The notes under the pieces are model-generated. The model was given only the letters and a program-made list of their open reading frames with translations. It had not been told where the DNA came from and did no database searches. From Agriotes lineatus (lineage: Eukaryota; Arthropoda; Insecta; Coleoptera; Elateridae), in NCBI GenBank assembly GCA_940337035.1, contig CALNHX010001921.1, positions 1-64,000 on the forward strand: a DNA stretch of 64,000 bases, in the 5' to 3' direction. The position numbers and the translations under genes are program-made. This document shows, piece by piece, positions 1 to 11,699 of the stretch (position 1 is the first letter of the stretch; each line of letters starts with the position of its first letter).

Positions 1-1006
1 TTTTGGAACCTAACAATTCAAATTTGGTTGACCTAAGGCGCCGATGGAGTTAATTAAATTGTATATTTTATTTAAGTTTTCTGGCTTTCATTACTATGTA
101 ATTTATTATAATAATGGCTTCAGAGCGTTTTAGGTGCCATTAAATTAATAGGAGCTCAAAAGCAGACAAAGCGAACGGTGAGTGTTGCAGCTTATTTGTG
201 CTAGTAGAATTGGCAAATTATTAATATAAACGTATTCCGTACATTACGGTGTCACATACGATTTTTTGGAACCTAACAATTCAAACTTGGTTGACCTAAG
301 TCGCCGATGGAGTTAGTTAAATTGTATTTTTATTTAAGTTTTCTGGCTTTCATTACTATGTTAATTTAGTTATAATAAGGCTTCAGGAGCTTATAGGTGC
401 CATATTCAATTAATAGGAAGCTCAAAAAGCAGACAAAGCGAACGGAGTGTAGCAGCATATTTGTGCTGGTAGAATTGGCAAATTACTAATATAAAGCTAT
501 TCCGTACATTACGGTGTCACATCCGATTTTTTGGAACCTAACAATTCAAACTTGGTTGACCTAAGGCCGCGATGAGTTAATTAAATTGTATTTTTTATTT
601 AAGTTTTCTGGCTTTCATTACTATGTTAATTTAGTTATAATAATGGCTTCAGGAGCTTATTAGGTGCCATATTCAATTAATAGGAAGCTCAAAAAGCAGA
701 CAAGCGTACATTACGGTGTCACATCCGATTTTTTGGAACCTAACAATTTAAACTTGGTTGACCTAAGGCGCCGATGGAGTTAATTAAATTGTATTTTTTA
801 TTTAAGTTTTCTGGCTTTCATTACTATGTTAATTTAGTTATAATAATGGCTTCAGGAGCTTATTAGGTGCCATATTTAATTAATAGGAAGCTCAAAAAGC
901 AGACAAAGCGAACGGTGAGTATTGGCAGCATTAGTTGTGTTAGTAGAATTGGCAAATTACTAATATGAAGCTATTCCATACATTACGCTGTCACATTCGA
1001 TTTTTA
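1..1006. repeat. S-type satellite block, indel-rich copy
   Basis: Four S monomers start at 5, 268, 533 and 735, with lengths 263, 265, 202 and 272 bp. They match the monomers starting at 4668, 4940, 5213 and 5485, which have lengths 272, 273, 272 and 272. The third copy here has lost about 70 bp near position 705, joining the gcagac segment directly to cgtacatt. The first three also carry many one-base gains and losses absent from the 4.7-5.5 kb copy. S monomers lack the 14-bp actataaatcctgc segment and carry ctggctttc, gcgaacgg and ccgattttttgg. The excess of small indels at the window edge suggests sequencing or polishing error, though real decay is possible. Confidence 0.85.
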
Positions 1007-2436
1007 GGAACCTAACAATTCAAACTTGGATGACCTAAGGCGCCGATGGAGTTAGTTAAATTGTATTTTTTATTTACTATAAATCCTGCAAGTTTTCTAG
1101 CTCTCATTACTATGTTACTTTAGTTATAATAATGGCTTCAGGAGCTTATTAGGTGCCATATTCAATTAATAGGAAGCTCAAGAAGCAGCCAAAGCAGACG
1201 GTGAGTATTAGCAGCATTAGTTGTGTTAGTAGAATTGGCAAATTACTAATATGAAGCTATTCCATACATTACGCTGTCACATTCGATTTTTAGGAACCTA
1301 ACAATTCAAACTTGGTTGACCTAACGCGCCGATGGAGTTAGTTAAATTGTATTTTTTATTTACTATAAATCCTGCAAGTTTTCTAGATCTCATTACTATG
1401 TTAATTTAGTTATAATAATGGCATCAGGAGCTTATTAGGTGCCATATTTAATTAATAGGAAGCTCAAAAAGCAGAAAAAGCAGACGGTGAGTATTAGCAG
1501 CATTAGTTGTGTTAGTAGAATTGGCAAATTACTAATATAAAGCTATTCCATACATTACAGCGTCACATTCGATTTTTAGGAACCTAACAATTCAAACTTG
1601 GTTGACCTAAGGCGCCGATGGAGTTAGTTAAATTGTATTTTTTATTTACTATAAATCCTGCAAGTTTTCTAGCTCTCATTACTATGTTAATTTAGTTATA
1701 ATAATGGCTTCAGGAGCTTATTAGGCGCCATATTCAATTAATAGGAAGCTTAAAAAGCAGACAAAGCAGACGGTGAGTATTAGCAGCATTAGTTGTGTTA
1801 GTAGAATTGGCAAATTACTAATATAAAGCTATTCCATACATTACGCTGTCACATTCGATTTTTAGGAACCTAACAATTCAAACTTGGTTTGACCTAAGGC
1901 GCCGATGGAGTTAGTTAAATTGTATTTTTTATTTACTATAAATCCTGCAAGTTTTCTAGCTCTCATTACTATGTTAATTTAGTTATATTAATAGCTTCAG
2001 GAGCTTATTAGGCGCCATATTCAATTAATAGGAAGTTTAAAAAGCAGACAAAGCAGACGGTGAGTATTAGCAGCATTAGTTGTGTTAGTAGAATTGGCAA
2101 ATTACTAATATAAAGCTATTCCATACATTACGCTGTCACATTCGATTTTTAGGAACCTAACAATTCAAACTTGGATGACCTAAGGCGCCGATGGAGTTAG
2201 TTAAATTGTATTTTTATTTACTATAAATCCTGCAAGTTTTCTGGCTTTCATTACTATGTTAATTTAGTTATAATAATGGCTTCAGGAGCTTATTAGGTGC
2301 CATATTCAATTAATAGGAAGCTCAAAAAGCAGCCAAAGCGAACGGTGAGTGTTAGCAGCATTATTTGTGCTAGTAGAATTGGCAAATTATTAATATAAAG
2401 CTATTCCGTACACTACGGTGTCACATCCGATTTTTT
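1007..2436. repeat. L-type satellite block
   Basis: Five monomers of 286, 286, 286, 287 and 285 bp carry the 14-bp actataaatcctgc segment, ctagctctc, gcagacggtgagtatt and ttcgatttttagg. The last one (2152-2436) starts as L and ends with S-type variants (gcgaacgg, tccgtacactacgg, ttttttgg). It is therefore an L/S recombinant joining this block to the S monomer that follows. Confidence 0.88.
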
Positions 2437-2980
2437 GGAACCTAACAATTCAAACTTGGTTGACCTAAGTCGCCGATGGAGTTAGTTAAATTGTATTTTT
2501 TATTTAAGTTTTCTGGCTTTCATTACTATGTTAATTTAGTTATAATAATGGCTTCAGGAGCTTATTAGGTGCCATATTCAATTAATAGGAAACTCAAAAA
2601 GCAGACAAAGCGAACGGTGAGTGTTAGCAGCATTATTTGTGCTAGTAGAATTGGCAAATTACTAATATAAAGCTATTCCGTACATTACGGTGTCACATCC
2701 GATTTTTTGGAACCTAACAATTCAAACTTGGTTGACCTAAGGCGCCGATGGAGTTAGTTAAATTGTATTTTTTATTTAAGTTTTCTGGCTTTCATTACTA
2801 TGTTAATTTAGTTATAATAATGGCTTCAGGAGCTTATTAGGTGCCATATGCAATTAATAGGAAGCTCAAAAAGCAGCCAAAGCAGACGGTGAGTATTAGC
2901 AGCATTAGTTGTGTTAGTAGAATTGGCAAATTACTAATATAAAGCTACTCCATACATTACGGTGTCACATTCTATTTTTA
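2437..2980. repeat. S-type pair ending in an L-type switch
   Basis: Two 272-bp monomers start at 2437 and 2709. The first is a typical S unit. The second starts as S (no 14-bp segment) but switches near 2880 to L markers (agccaaagcagacgg, attagttgtgttag). It is therefore a subtype chimera at the edge of the block. Confidence 0.85.
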
Positions 2981-3266
2981 GGAACATAACAATTCAAACT
3001 TGGTTGCCCTAAGACGCCGATGGAGTTAGATAAATTATATTTTTTATCTACTATAATTTATGGAAGTTTCCTTGCTCTCATTTCTATATTAATTTAGTTA
3101 AAATAATGGCTTCATGAGCTTATTAGGTGCCATATGCACTTAATAGGAAGCTCAAAAAGCAGCCAAAGCAGACGGTGAGTATTAGCAGCATTAGTTGTGT
3201 TAGTAGAATTGGCAAATTACTAATATAAAGCTATTCCATACATTACGGCGTCACATTCGATTTTTA
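2981..3266. repeat. M-type divergent monomer
   Basis: This monomer begins ggaacataac and carries gttgccctaagacgcc, a ttatctac segment, ttatggaagtttccttgctctc and tttctatattaatttagttaaaat. Those linked variants set it apart from L and S. Full M monomers recur starting near 10050, 14031, 14603, 15471, 18873, 19446, 20303 and 23723. M is the oldest-looking subtype in the window by number of private changes, but that ranking is by eye. Confidence 0.85.
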
Positions 3267-4124
3267 GGAACCTAACAATTCAAACTTGGTTGACCTAAGG
3301 CGCCGATGGAGTTAGTTAAATTGTATTTTTTATTTACTATAAATCCTGCAAGTTTTCTAGCTCTCATTACTATGTTAATTTAGTTATAATAATGGCTTCA
3401 GGAGCTTATTAGGCGCCATATTCAATTAATAGGAAGCTTAAAAAGCAGACAAAGCAGACGGTGAGTATTAGCAGCATTAGTTGTGTTAGTAGAATTGGCA
3501 AATTACTAATATATAGCTATTCCATACATTACGCTGTCACATTCGATTTTTAGGAACCTAACAATTCAAACTTGGTTGACCTACGGCGCCGATGGAGTTA
3601 GTTAAATTGTATTTTTCATTTACTATAAATCCTGCAAGTTTTCTAGCTCTCATTACTATGTTAATTTAGTTATAATAATGGCTTCAGGAGCTTATTAGGC
3701 GCCATATTCAATTAATAGGAAGTTTAAAAAGCAGACAAAGCAGACGGTGAGTATTAGCAGCATTAGTTGTGTTAGTAGAATTGGCAAATTACTAATATAA
3801 AGCTATTCCATACATTACGGCGTCACATTCGATTTTTAGGAACCTAACAATTCAAACTCGGATGACCTAAGGCGCCGATGGAGTTAGTTAAATTGTATTT
3901 TTTATTTACTATAAATCCTGCAAGTTTTCTGGCTTTCATTACTATGTTAATTTAGTTATAATAATGGCTTCAGGAGCTTATTAGGTGCCATATTCAATTA
4001 ATAGGAAGCTCAAAAAGCAGCCAAAGCGAACGGTGAGTGTTAGCAGCATTATTTGTGCTAGTAGAATTGGCAAATTATTAATATAAAGCTATTCCGTACA
4101 TTACGGTGTCACATCCGATATTTT
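3267..4124. repeat. L-type satellite block
   Basis: Three 286-bp L monomers start at 3267, 3553 and 3839. The third moves to S markers in its second half (gcgaacggtgagtgtt, tccgtacattacgg, then ttttgg). This parallels the L-to-S switch at 2152-2436, so the two junctions are probably paralogous. Confidence 0.85.
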
Positions 4125-5756
4125 GGAACCTAACAATTCAAACTTGGTTGACCTAAGGCGCCGATGGAGTTAATTAAATTGTATTTTTTATTTAAGTTTT
4201 CTGGCTTTCATTACTATGTTAATTTAGTTATAATAATGGCTTCAGGAGCTTATTAGGTGCCATATTCAATTAATAGGAAGCTCAAAAAGCAGACAAAGCG
4301 AACGGTGAGTGTTAGCAGCATTATTTGTGCTAGTAGAATTGGCAAATTATTAATATAAAGCTATTCCGTACATTACGGTGTCACATCCGATTTTTGGAAC
4401 TTAACAATTCAAACTTGGTTGACCTAAGGCGCCGATGGAGTTAGTTAAATTGTATTTTTTATTTAAGTTTTCTGGCTTTCATTACTATGTTAATTTAGTT
4501 ATAATAATGGCTTCAGGAGCTTATTAGGTGCCATATTCAATTAATAGGAAGCTCAAAAAGCAGACAAAGCGAACGGTGAGTGTTAGCAGCATTATTTGTG
4601 CTAGTAGAATTGGCAAATTATTAATATAAAGCTATTCCGTACATTACGGTGTCACATCCGATTTTTTGGAACCTAACAATTCAAACTTGGTTGACCTAAG
4701 GCGCCGATGGAGTTAATTAAATTGTATTTTTTATTTAAGTTTTCTGGCTTTCATTACTATGTTAATTTAGTTATAATAATGGCTTCAGGAGCTTATTAGG
4801 TGCCATATTCAATTAATAGGAAGCTCAAAAAGCAGACAAAGCGAACGGTGAGTGTTAGCAGCATTATTTGTGCTAGTAGAATTGGCAAATTATTAATATA
4901 AAGCTATTCCGTACATTACGGTGTCACATACGATTTTTTGGAACCTAATAATTCAAACTTGGTTGACCTAAGTCGCCGATGGAGTTAGTTAAATTGTAAT
5001 TTTTTATTTAAGTTTTCTGGCTTTCATTACTATGTTAATTTAGTTATAATAATGGCTTCAGGAGCTTATTAGGTGCCATATTCAATTAATAGGAAGCTCA
5101 AAAAGCAGACAAAGCGAACGGTGAGTGTTAGCAGCATTATTTGTGCTGGTAGAATTGGCAAATTACTAATATAAAGCTATTCCGTACATTACGGTGTCAC
5201 ATCCGATTTTTTGGAACCTAACAATTCAAACTTGGTTGACCTAAGGCGCCGATGGAGTTAATTAAATTGTATTTTTTATTTAAGTTTTCTGGCTTTCATT
5301 ACTATGTTAATTTAGTTATAATAATGGCTTCAGGAGCTTATTAGGTGCCATATTCAATTAATAGGAAGCTCAAAAAGCAGACAAAGCGAACGGTGAGTGT
5401 TAGCAGCATTATTTGTGCTAGTAGAATTGGCAAATTACTAATATAAAGCTATTCCGTACATTACGGTGTCACATCCGATTTTTTGGAACCTAACAATTCA
5501 AACTTGGTTGACCTAAGGCGCCGATGGAGTTAATTAAATTGTATTTTTTATTTAAGTTTTCTGGCTTTCATTACTATGTTAATTTAGTTATAATAATGGC
5601 TTCAGGAGCTTATTAGGTGCCATATTTAATTAATAGGAAGCTCAAAAAGCAGACAAAGCGAACGGTGAGTATTGGCAGCATTAGTTGTGTTAGTAGAATT
5701 GGCAAATTACTAATATGAAGCTATTCCATACATTACGCTGTCACATTCGATTTTTA
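4125..5756. repeat. S-type satellite block, six monomers
   Basis: Monomers start at 4125, 4396, 4668, 4940, 5213 and 5485, with lengths 271, 272, 272, 273, 272 and 272. This is the cleanest S run and the best S reference in the window. The last monomer ends with L-type markers (attggcagcattagttgtg, then ttttagg), marking the switch to L at 5757. The four monomers from 4668 are the paralogues of the indel-rich block at 1-1006. Confidence 0.9.
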
Positions 5757-6002
5757 GGAACCTAACAATTCAAACTTGGATGACCTAAGGCGCCGATGGA
5801 GTTAGTTAAATTGTATTTTTTATTTACTATAAATCCTGCAAGTTTTCTAGCTCTCATTACTATGTTACTTTAGTTATAATAATGGCTTCAGGAGCTTATT
5901 AGGTGCCATATTCAATTAATAGGAAGCTCAAGAAGCAGCCAAAGCAGACGGTGAGTATTAGCAGCATTAGTTGTGTTAGTAGAATTGGCAAATTACTAAT
6001 AT

Positions 6003-8280
6003 AGAGCTACTCCATACATTACGGTGCCACATTCGATTTTTAGGAACCTAACAATTCAAACTTGGTTGACCTAAGGCGCCGATGGAGTTAGTTAAATTGT
6101 ATTTTTTATTTACTATAAATCCTGCAAGTTTTCTAGCTCTCATTACTAAGTTACTTTAGTTATAATAATGGCTTCAGGAGCTTATTAGGTGCCATATTCA
6201 ATTAATAGGAAGATCAAAAAGCAGACAAAACAAACGGTGAGTATTAGCAGCATTAGTTGTGTTAGTAGAATTGGCAAATTACTAATATGAAGCTATTCCA
6301 CACATTACGCTGTCACATTCGATTTTTAGGAACCTAACAATTCAAACTTGGTTGACCTAACGCGCCGATGGAGTTAGTTAAATTGTATTTTTTATTTACT
6401 ATAAATCCTGCAAGTTTTCTAGATCTCATTACTATGTTAATTTAGTTATAATAATGGCTTCAGGAGCTTATTAGGCGCCATCTTCAATTAATAGGAAGCT
6501 TAAACAGCAGACAAAGCAGACGGTGAGTATTAGCAGCATTAGTTGTGTTAGTAGAATTGGCAAATTACTAATATAAAGCTATTCCATACATTACGCTGTC
6601 ACATTCGATTTTTAGGAACCTAACAATTCAAACTTGGTTGACCTAAGGCGCCGATGGAGTTAGTTAAATTGTATTTTTTATTTACTATAAATCCTGCAAG
6701 TTTTCTAGCTCTCATTACTATGTTAATTTAGTTATAATAATGGCTTCAGGAGCTTATTAGGCGCCATATTCAATTAATAGGAAGCTTAAACAGCAGACAA
6801 AGCAGACGGTGAGTATTAGCAGCATTAGTTGTGTTAGTAGAATTGGCAAATTACTAATATAAAGCTATTCCATACATTACGCTGTCACATTCGATTTTTA
6901 GAAACCTAACAATTCAAACTTGGTTGACCTAAATCGCCGATGGAGTTAGTCAAATTGTATTTTTTGTTTACTATAAATCCTGCAAGTTTTCTAGCTCTCT
7001 TTACTATGTTAATTTAGTTATAATAATGGCTTCAGGAGCTTATTAGGTGCCATATTCAATTAATAGGAAGCTCAAGAAGCAGCCAAAGCAGACGGTGAGT
7101 ATTAGCAGCATTAGTTGTGTTAGTAGAATTGGCAAATTACTAATATAGAGCTACTCCATACATTACGGCGCCACATTCGATTTTTAGGAACCTAACAATT
7201 CAAACTTGGTTGACCTAAGGCGCCGATGGAGTTAGTTAAATTGTATTTTTTATTTACTATAAATCCTGCAAGTTTTCTAGCTCTCATTACTAAGTTACCT
7301 TAGTTATAATAATGGCTTCAGGAGCTTATTAGGTGCCATATTCAATTAATAGGAAGATCAAAAAGCAGACAAAACAAACGGTGAGTATTAGCAGCATTAG
7401 TTGTGTTAGTAGAATTGGCAAATTACTAATATGAAGCTATTCCACACATTACGCTGTCACATTCGATTTTTAGGAACCTAACAATTCAAACTTGGTTGAC
7501 CTAACGCGCCGATGGAGTTAGTTAAATTGTATTTTTTATTTACTATAAATCCTGCAAGTTTTCTAGATCTCATTACTATGTTAATTTAGTTATAATAATG
7601 GCTTCAGGAGCTTATTAGGCGCCATATTCAATTAATAGGAAGCTTAAACAGCAGACAAAGCAGACGGTGAGTATTAGCAGCATTAGTTGTGTTAGTAGAA
7701 TTGGCAAATTACTAATATAAAGCTATTCCATACATTACGCTGTCACATTCGATTTTTAGGAACCTAACAATTCAAACTTGGTTGACCTAAGGCGCCGATG
7801 GAGTTAGTTAAATTGTATTTTTTATTTACTATAAATCCTGCAAGTTTTCTAGCTCTCATTACTATGTTAATTTAGTTATAATAATGGCTTCAGGAGCTTA
7901 TTAGGAGCCATATTCAATTAATAGGAAGCTTAAACAGCAGACAAAGCAGACGGTGAGTATTAGCAGCATTAGTTGTGTTAGTAGAATTGGCAAATTACTA
8001 ATATAAAGCTATTCCATACATTACGCTGTCACATTCGATTTTTAGGAACCTAACAATTCAAACTTGGTTGACCTAAGGCGCCGATGGAGTTAGTTAAATT
8101 GTAATTTTTATTTACTATAAATCCTGCAAGTTTTCTAGCTCTCATTAATATGTTAATTTAGTTATAATAATGGCTTCAGGAGCTTATTAGGTGCCATATT
8201 CAATTAATAGGAAGCTCAAAAAGCAAACAAAGCAGACGGTGAGTATTAGCAGAATTAGTTGTGTTAGTAGAATTGGCAAA
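6003..8280. repeat. Tandem duplication of a four-monomer block (about 1,143 bp)
   Basis: The rare string atagagctactcc appears near 6001 and again near 7144, 1,143 bp apart. The following monomers repeat the same order of private variants: ctaagttac (6148 and 7291), aagatcaaaaagcagacaaaacaaacgg, ccacacattacgc, ctaacgcgcc with ctagatctc, and aagcttaaacagcag. This is a two-copy higher-order repeat of four L monomers. The copies differ at only a few bases by eye. Confidence 0.8.
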
Positions 8281-10049
8281 TTACTAATATAGAGCTATGC
8301 CATACATTACGGTGTCACATTCGCTTTTTAGGAACCTAACAATTCAAAAATGGTTGACCTAAGGCGCCGATGGAGTTAGTTAAATTGTATTTTTTATTTA
8401 CTATAAATCCTGCAAGTTTTCTAGCTTTCATTACTATGTTAATTTAGTTATAATAATGGCTTCAGGATCTTATTAGGTGCCATATTCAATTAATAGGAGG
8501 CTCAAAAAACAGACAAAGCAGACGGTTAGTATTAGCAGCATTAGTTGTGTTAGTAGAATTCGAAAATTACTAATATAAAGCTATTCCATACATTACGCTG
8601 TCACATTTGATTTTTAGGAACCTAACAATTCAAACTTGGTTGACCTAAGGCGCCGATGGAGTTAATTAATTGTATTTTTTATTTACTATAAATCCTGAAT
8701 GTTTTCTAGCTCTCATTACTATGTTAATTTAGTTATAATAATGGCATCAGGAGCTTATTAGATGCCATATTCAATTAATAGGAAGCTCAAAAAGCAGACA
8801 AAGCAGACGGTGAGTATTAGCAGCATTAGTTGTGTTAGTAGAATTGGCAAATTACTACTATAAAACTATTCCATACATTACGCTGGCTGTCACATTCAAT
8901 TTTTATTAACCTAACAACTCAAACTTGGTTGACCTAAGGCGCCGATGGAGTTAGTTAAATTGTATTTTTTATTTACTATAAATCCTGCAAGTTTTCTGGC
9001 TTTCATTACTATGTTAATTTAGTTATAATAATGGCTTCAGGAGCTTATTAGGTGCCATATTCAATTAATAGGAAGCTCAAAAAGCAGCCAAAGCAGACGG
9101 TGAGTATTAGCAGCATTAGTTGTGTTAGTAGAATTGGCAAATTACTAATATGAAGCTATTCCACACATTACGCTGTCACATTCGATTTTTAGGAACCTAA
9201 CAATTCAAACTTGGTTGACCTAACGCGCCGATGGAGTTAGTTAAATTGTATTTTTTATTTACTATAAATCCTGCAAGTTTTCTAGATCTCATTACTATGT
9301 TAATTTAGTTATAATAATGGCTTCAGGAGCTTATTAGGCGCCATATTCAATTAATAGGAAGCTTAAACAGCAGACAAAGCAGACGGTGAGTATTAGCAGC
9401 ATTAGTTGTGTTAGTAGAATTGGCAAATTACTAATATAAAGCTATTCCATACATTACGCTGTCACATTCGATTTTTAGGAACCTAACAATTCAAACTTGG
9501 TTGACCTAAGGCGCCGATGGAGTTAGTTAAATTGTATTTTTTATTTACTATAAATCCTGCAAGTTTTCTAGCTCTCATTACTATGTTAATTTAGTTATAA
9601 TAATGGCTTCAGGAGCTTATTAGGCGCCATATTCAATTAATAGGAAGCTTAAACAGCAGACAAAGCAGACGGTGAGTATTAGCAGCATTAGTTGTGTTAC
9701 TAGAATTGGCAAATTACTAATATAAAGCTATTTCATACATTACGGCGTCACATTCGATTTTTAGGAACCTAACAATTCAAACTTGGTTGACCTAATGCGC
9801 CGATGGAGTTAGTTAAATTGTAATTTTTATTTACTATAAATCCTGCAAGTTTTCTAGCTCTCATTAATATGTTAATTTAGTTATAATAATGGCTTCAGGA
9901 GCTTATTAGGTGCCATATTCAATTAATAGAAAGCTCAAAAAGCAGACAAAGCAGACGGTGAGTATTAGCAGCATTAGTTGTGTTAGTAGAATTGGCAAAT
10001 TACTAATATAGAGCTATGCCATACATTACGGTGTCACATTCGATTTTGA

Positions 10050-10335
10050 GGAACATAACAATTCAAACTTGGTTGCCCTAAGACGCCGATGGAGTTAGAT
10101 AAATTGTATTTTTTATCTACTATAAATTATGGAAGTTTCCTTGCTCTCATTTCTATATTAATTTAGTTAAAATAAAGGCTTCAGGAGCCTATTAGGTGCC
10201 ATATGCAATTAATAGGAAGCTCAAAAAGCAGCCAAAGCAGACGGTGAGTATTAGCAGCATTAGCTGTGTTAGTAGAATTGGCAAATTACTAATATAAAGC
10301 TATTCCATACATTACGGCGTCACATTCGATTTTTA
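10050..10335. repeat. M-type divergent monomer
   Basis: It begins ggaacataac and carries ttgccctaagacgcc, a ttatctac segment, ttatggaagtttccttgctctc and tttctatattaatttagttaaaat, as in the monomer at 2981. It lies alone among L monomers. The neighbouring 8.3-12 kb stretch is ordinary L satellite with a few N boundaries (attaacc near 8905, 11191 and 11762). Confidence 0.8.
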
Positions 10336-11699
10336 GGAACCTAACAATTCAAACTTGGTTGACCTAAGGCGCCGATGGAGTTAGCTAATTGTATTTTTTA
10401 TTTACTATAAATCCTGCAAGTTTTCTAGCTCTCATTACTATGTTAATTTAGTTATAATAATGGCTTCAGGAACTTATTAGGTGCCATATTCAATTAATAT
10501 AAAGCTCAAAAAGCAGAAAAAGCAGACGGTGAGTATTAGCAGCATTAGTTGTGTTTGTAGAATTGGCAAATTACTAATATAAAGCTATTCCATACATTAC
10601 GCTGTCACATTCGATTTTTAGGAACCTAACAATTCAAACTTGGTTGACCTAAGGCGCCGATGGAGTTAGTTAAATTGTATTTTTTTTTACTATAAATCCT
10701 GCAAGTTTTCTAGCTCTCATTACTATGTTAATTTAGTTATAATAATGGCTTCAGGAGCTTATTAGGTGCCATATGCAATTAATAGGAAGCTCAAAAAGCA
10801 GCCAAAGCAGACGGTGAGTATTAGCAGCATTAGTTGTGTTAGTAGAATTGGCAAATTACTAATATAAATCTATTCCATACATTACGGCATCATATTCGAT
10901 TTTTAGGAACCTAACAATTCAAACTTGGTTGACCTAAGGCGCCGGTGGAGTTAATTAAATTGTATTTTTTATTTACTATAAATCCTGCAAGTTTTCTAGC
11001 TCTCATTACTATGTTAATTTAGTTATAATAATGGCTTCAGGAGCTTATTAGGTGCCATATGCAATTAATAGGAAGCTCAAAAAGCAGCCAAAGCAGACGG
11101 TGAGTATTAGCAGCATTAGTTGTGTTAGTAGAATTGGCAAATTACTAATATAAATCTATTCCATACATTACGCTCTCACATTCAATTTTTATTAACCTAA
11201 CAATTCAAACTTGGTTGACCTAAGGCGCCGATGGAGTTAGTTAAATTGTATTTTTTATTTACTATAAATCCTGCAAGTTTTCTATCTCTCATTACTATGT
11301 TAATTTAGTCATAACAATGGCTTCAGGAGCTTATTAGGTGCCATATTCAATTAATAGGAAGCTCAAAAAGCAGCCAAAGCAGACGGTGAGTATTAGCAGC
11401 ATTAGTTGTGTTACTAGAATTGGCAAATTACTAATATAAAGCTATTCCATACATTACGGCGTCACATTCGATTTTTAGGAACCTAACAATTCAAACTTGG
11501 TTGACCTAAGGCGCCGGTGGAGTTAATTAAATTGTATTTTTTATTTACTATAAATCCTGCAAGTTTTCTAGCTCTCATTACTATGGTAATTTAGTTATAA
11601 TAATGGCTTCAGGAGCTTATTAGGTGCCATATGCAATTAATAGGAAGCTCAAAAAGCAGCCAAAGCAGACGCTGAGTATTAGCAGCATTAGTTGTGTTA

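Noticed and set aside
1007..1292. CENP-B-box-like motif around ttcgatttttagg
   Set aside because: Only the ttcg part fits. The required A and CGGG positions are absent, so there is no support.
3267..3552. Monomer as an ancient dimer, suggested by two GGCGCC-like blocks (3299 and 3412)
   Set aside because: The blocks are 113 bp apart, not half of 286, and the flanking sequence does not align between the halves.
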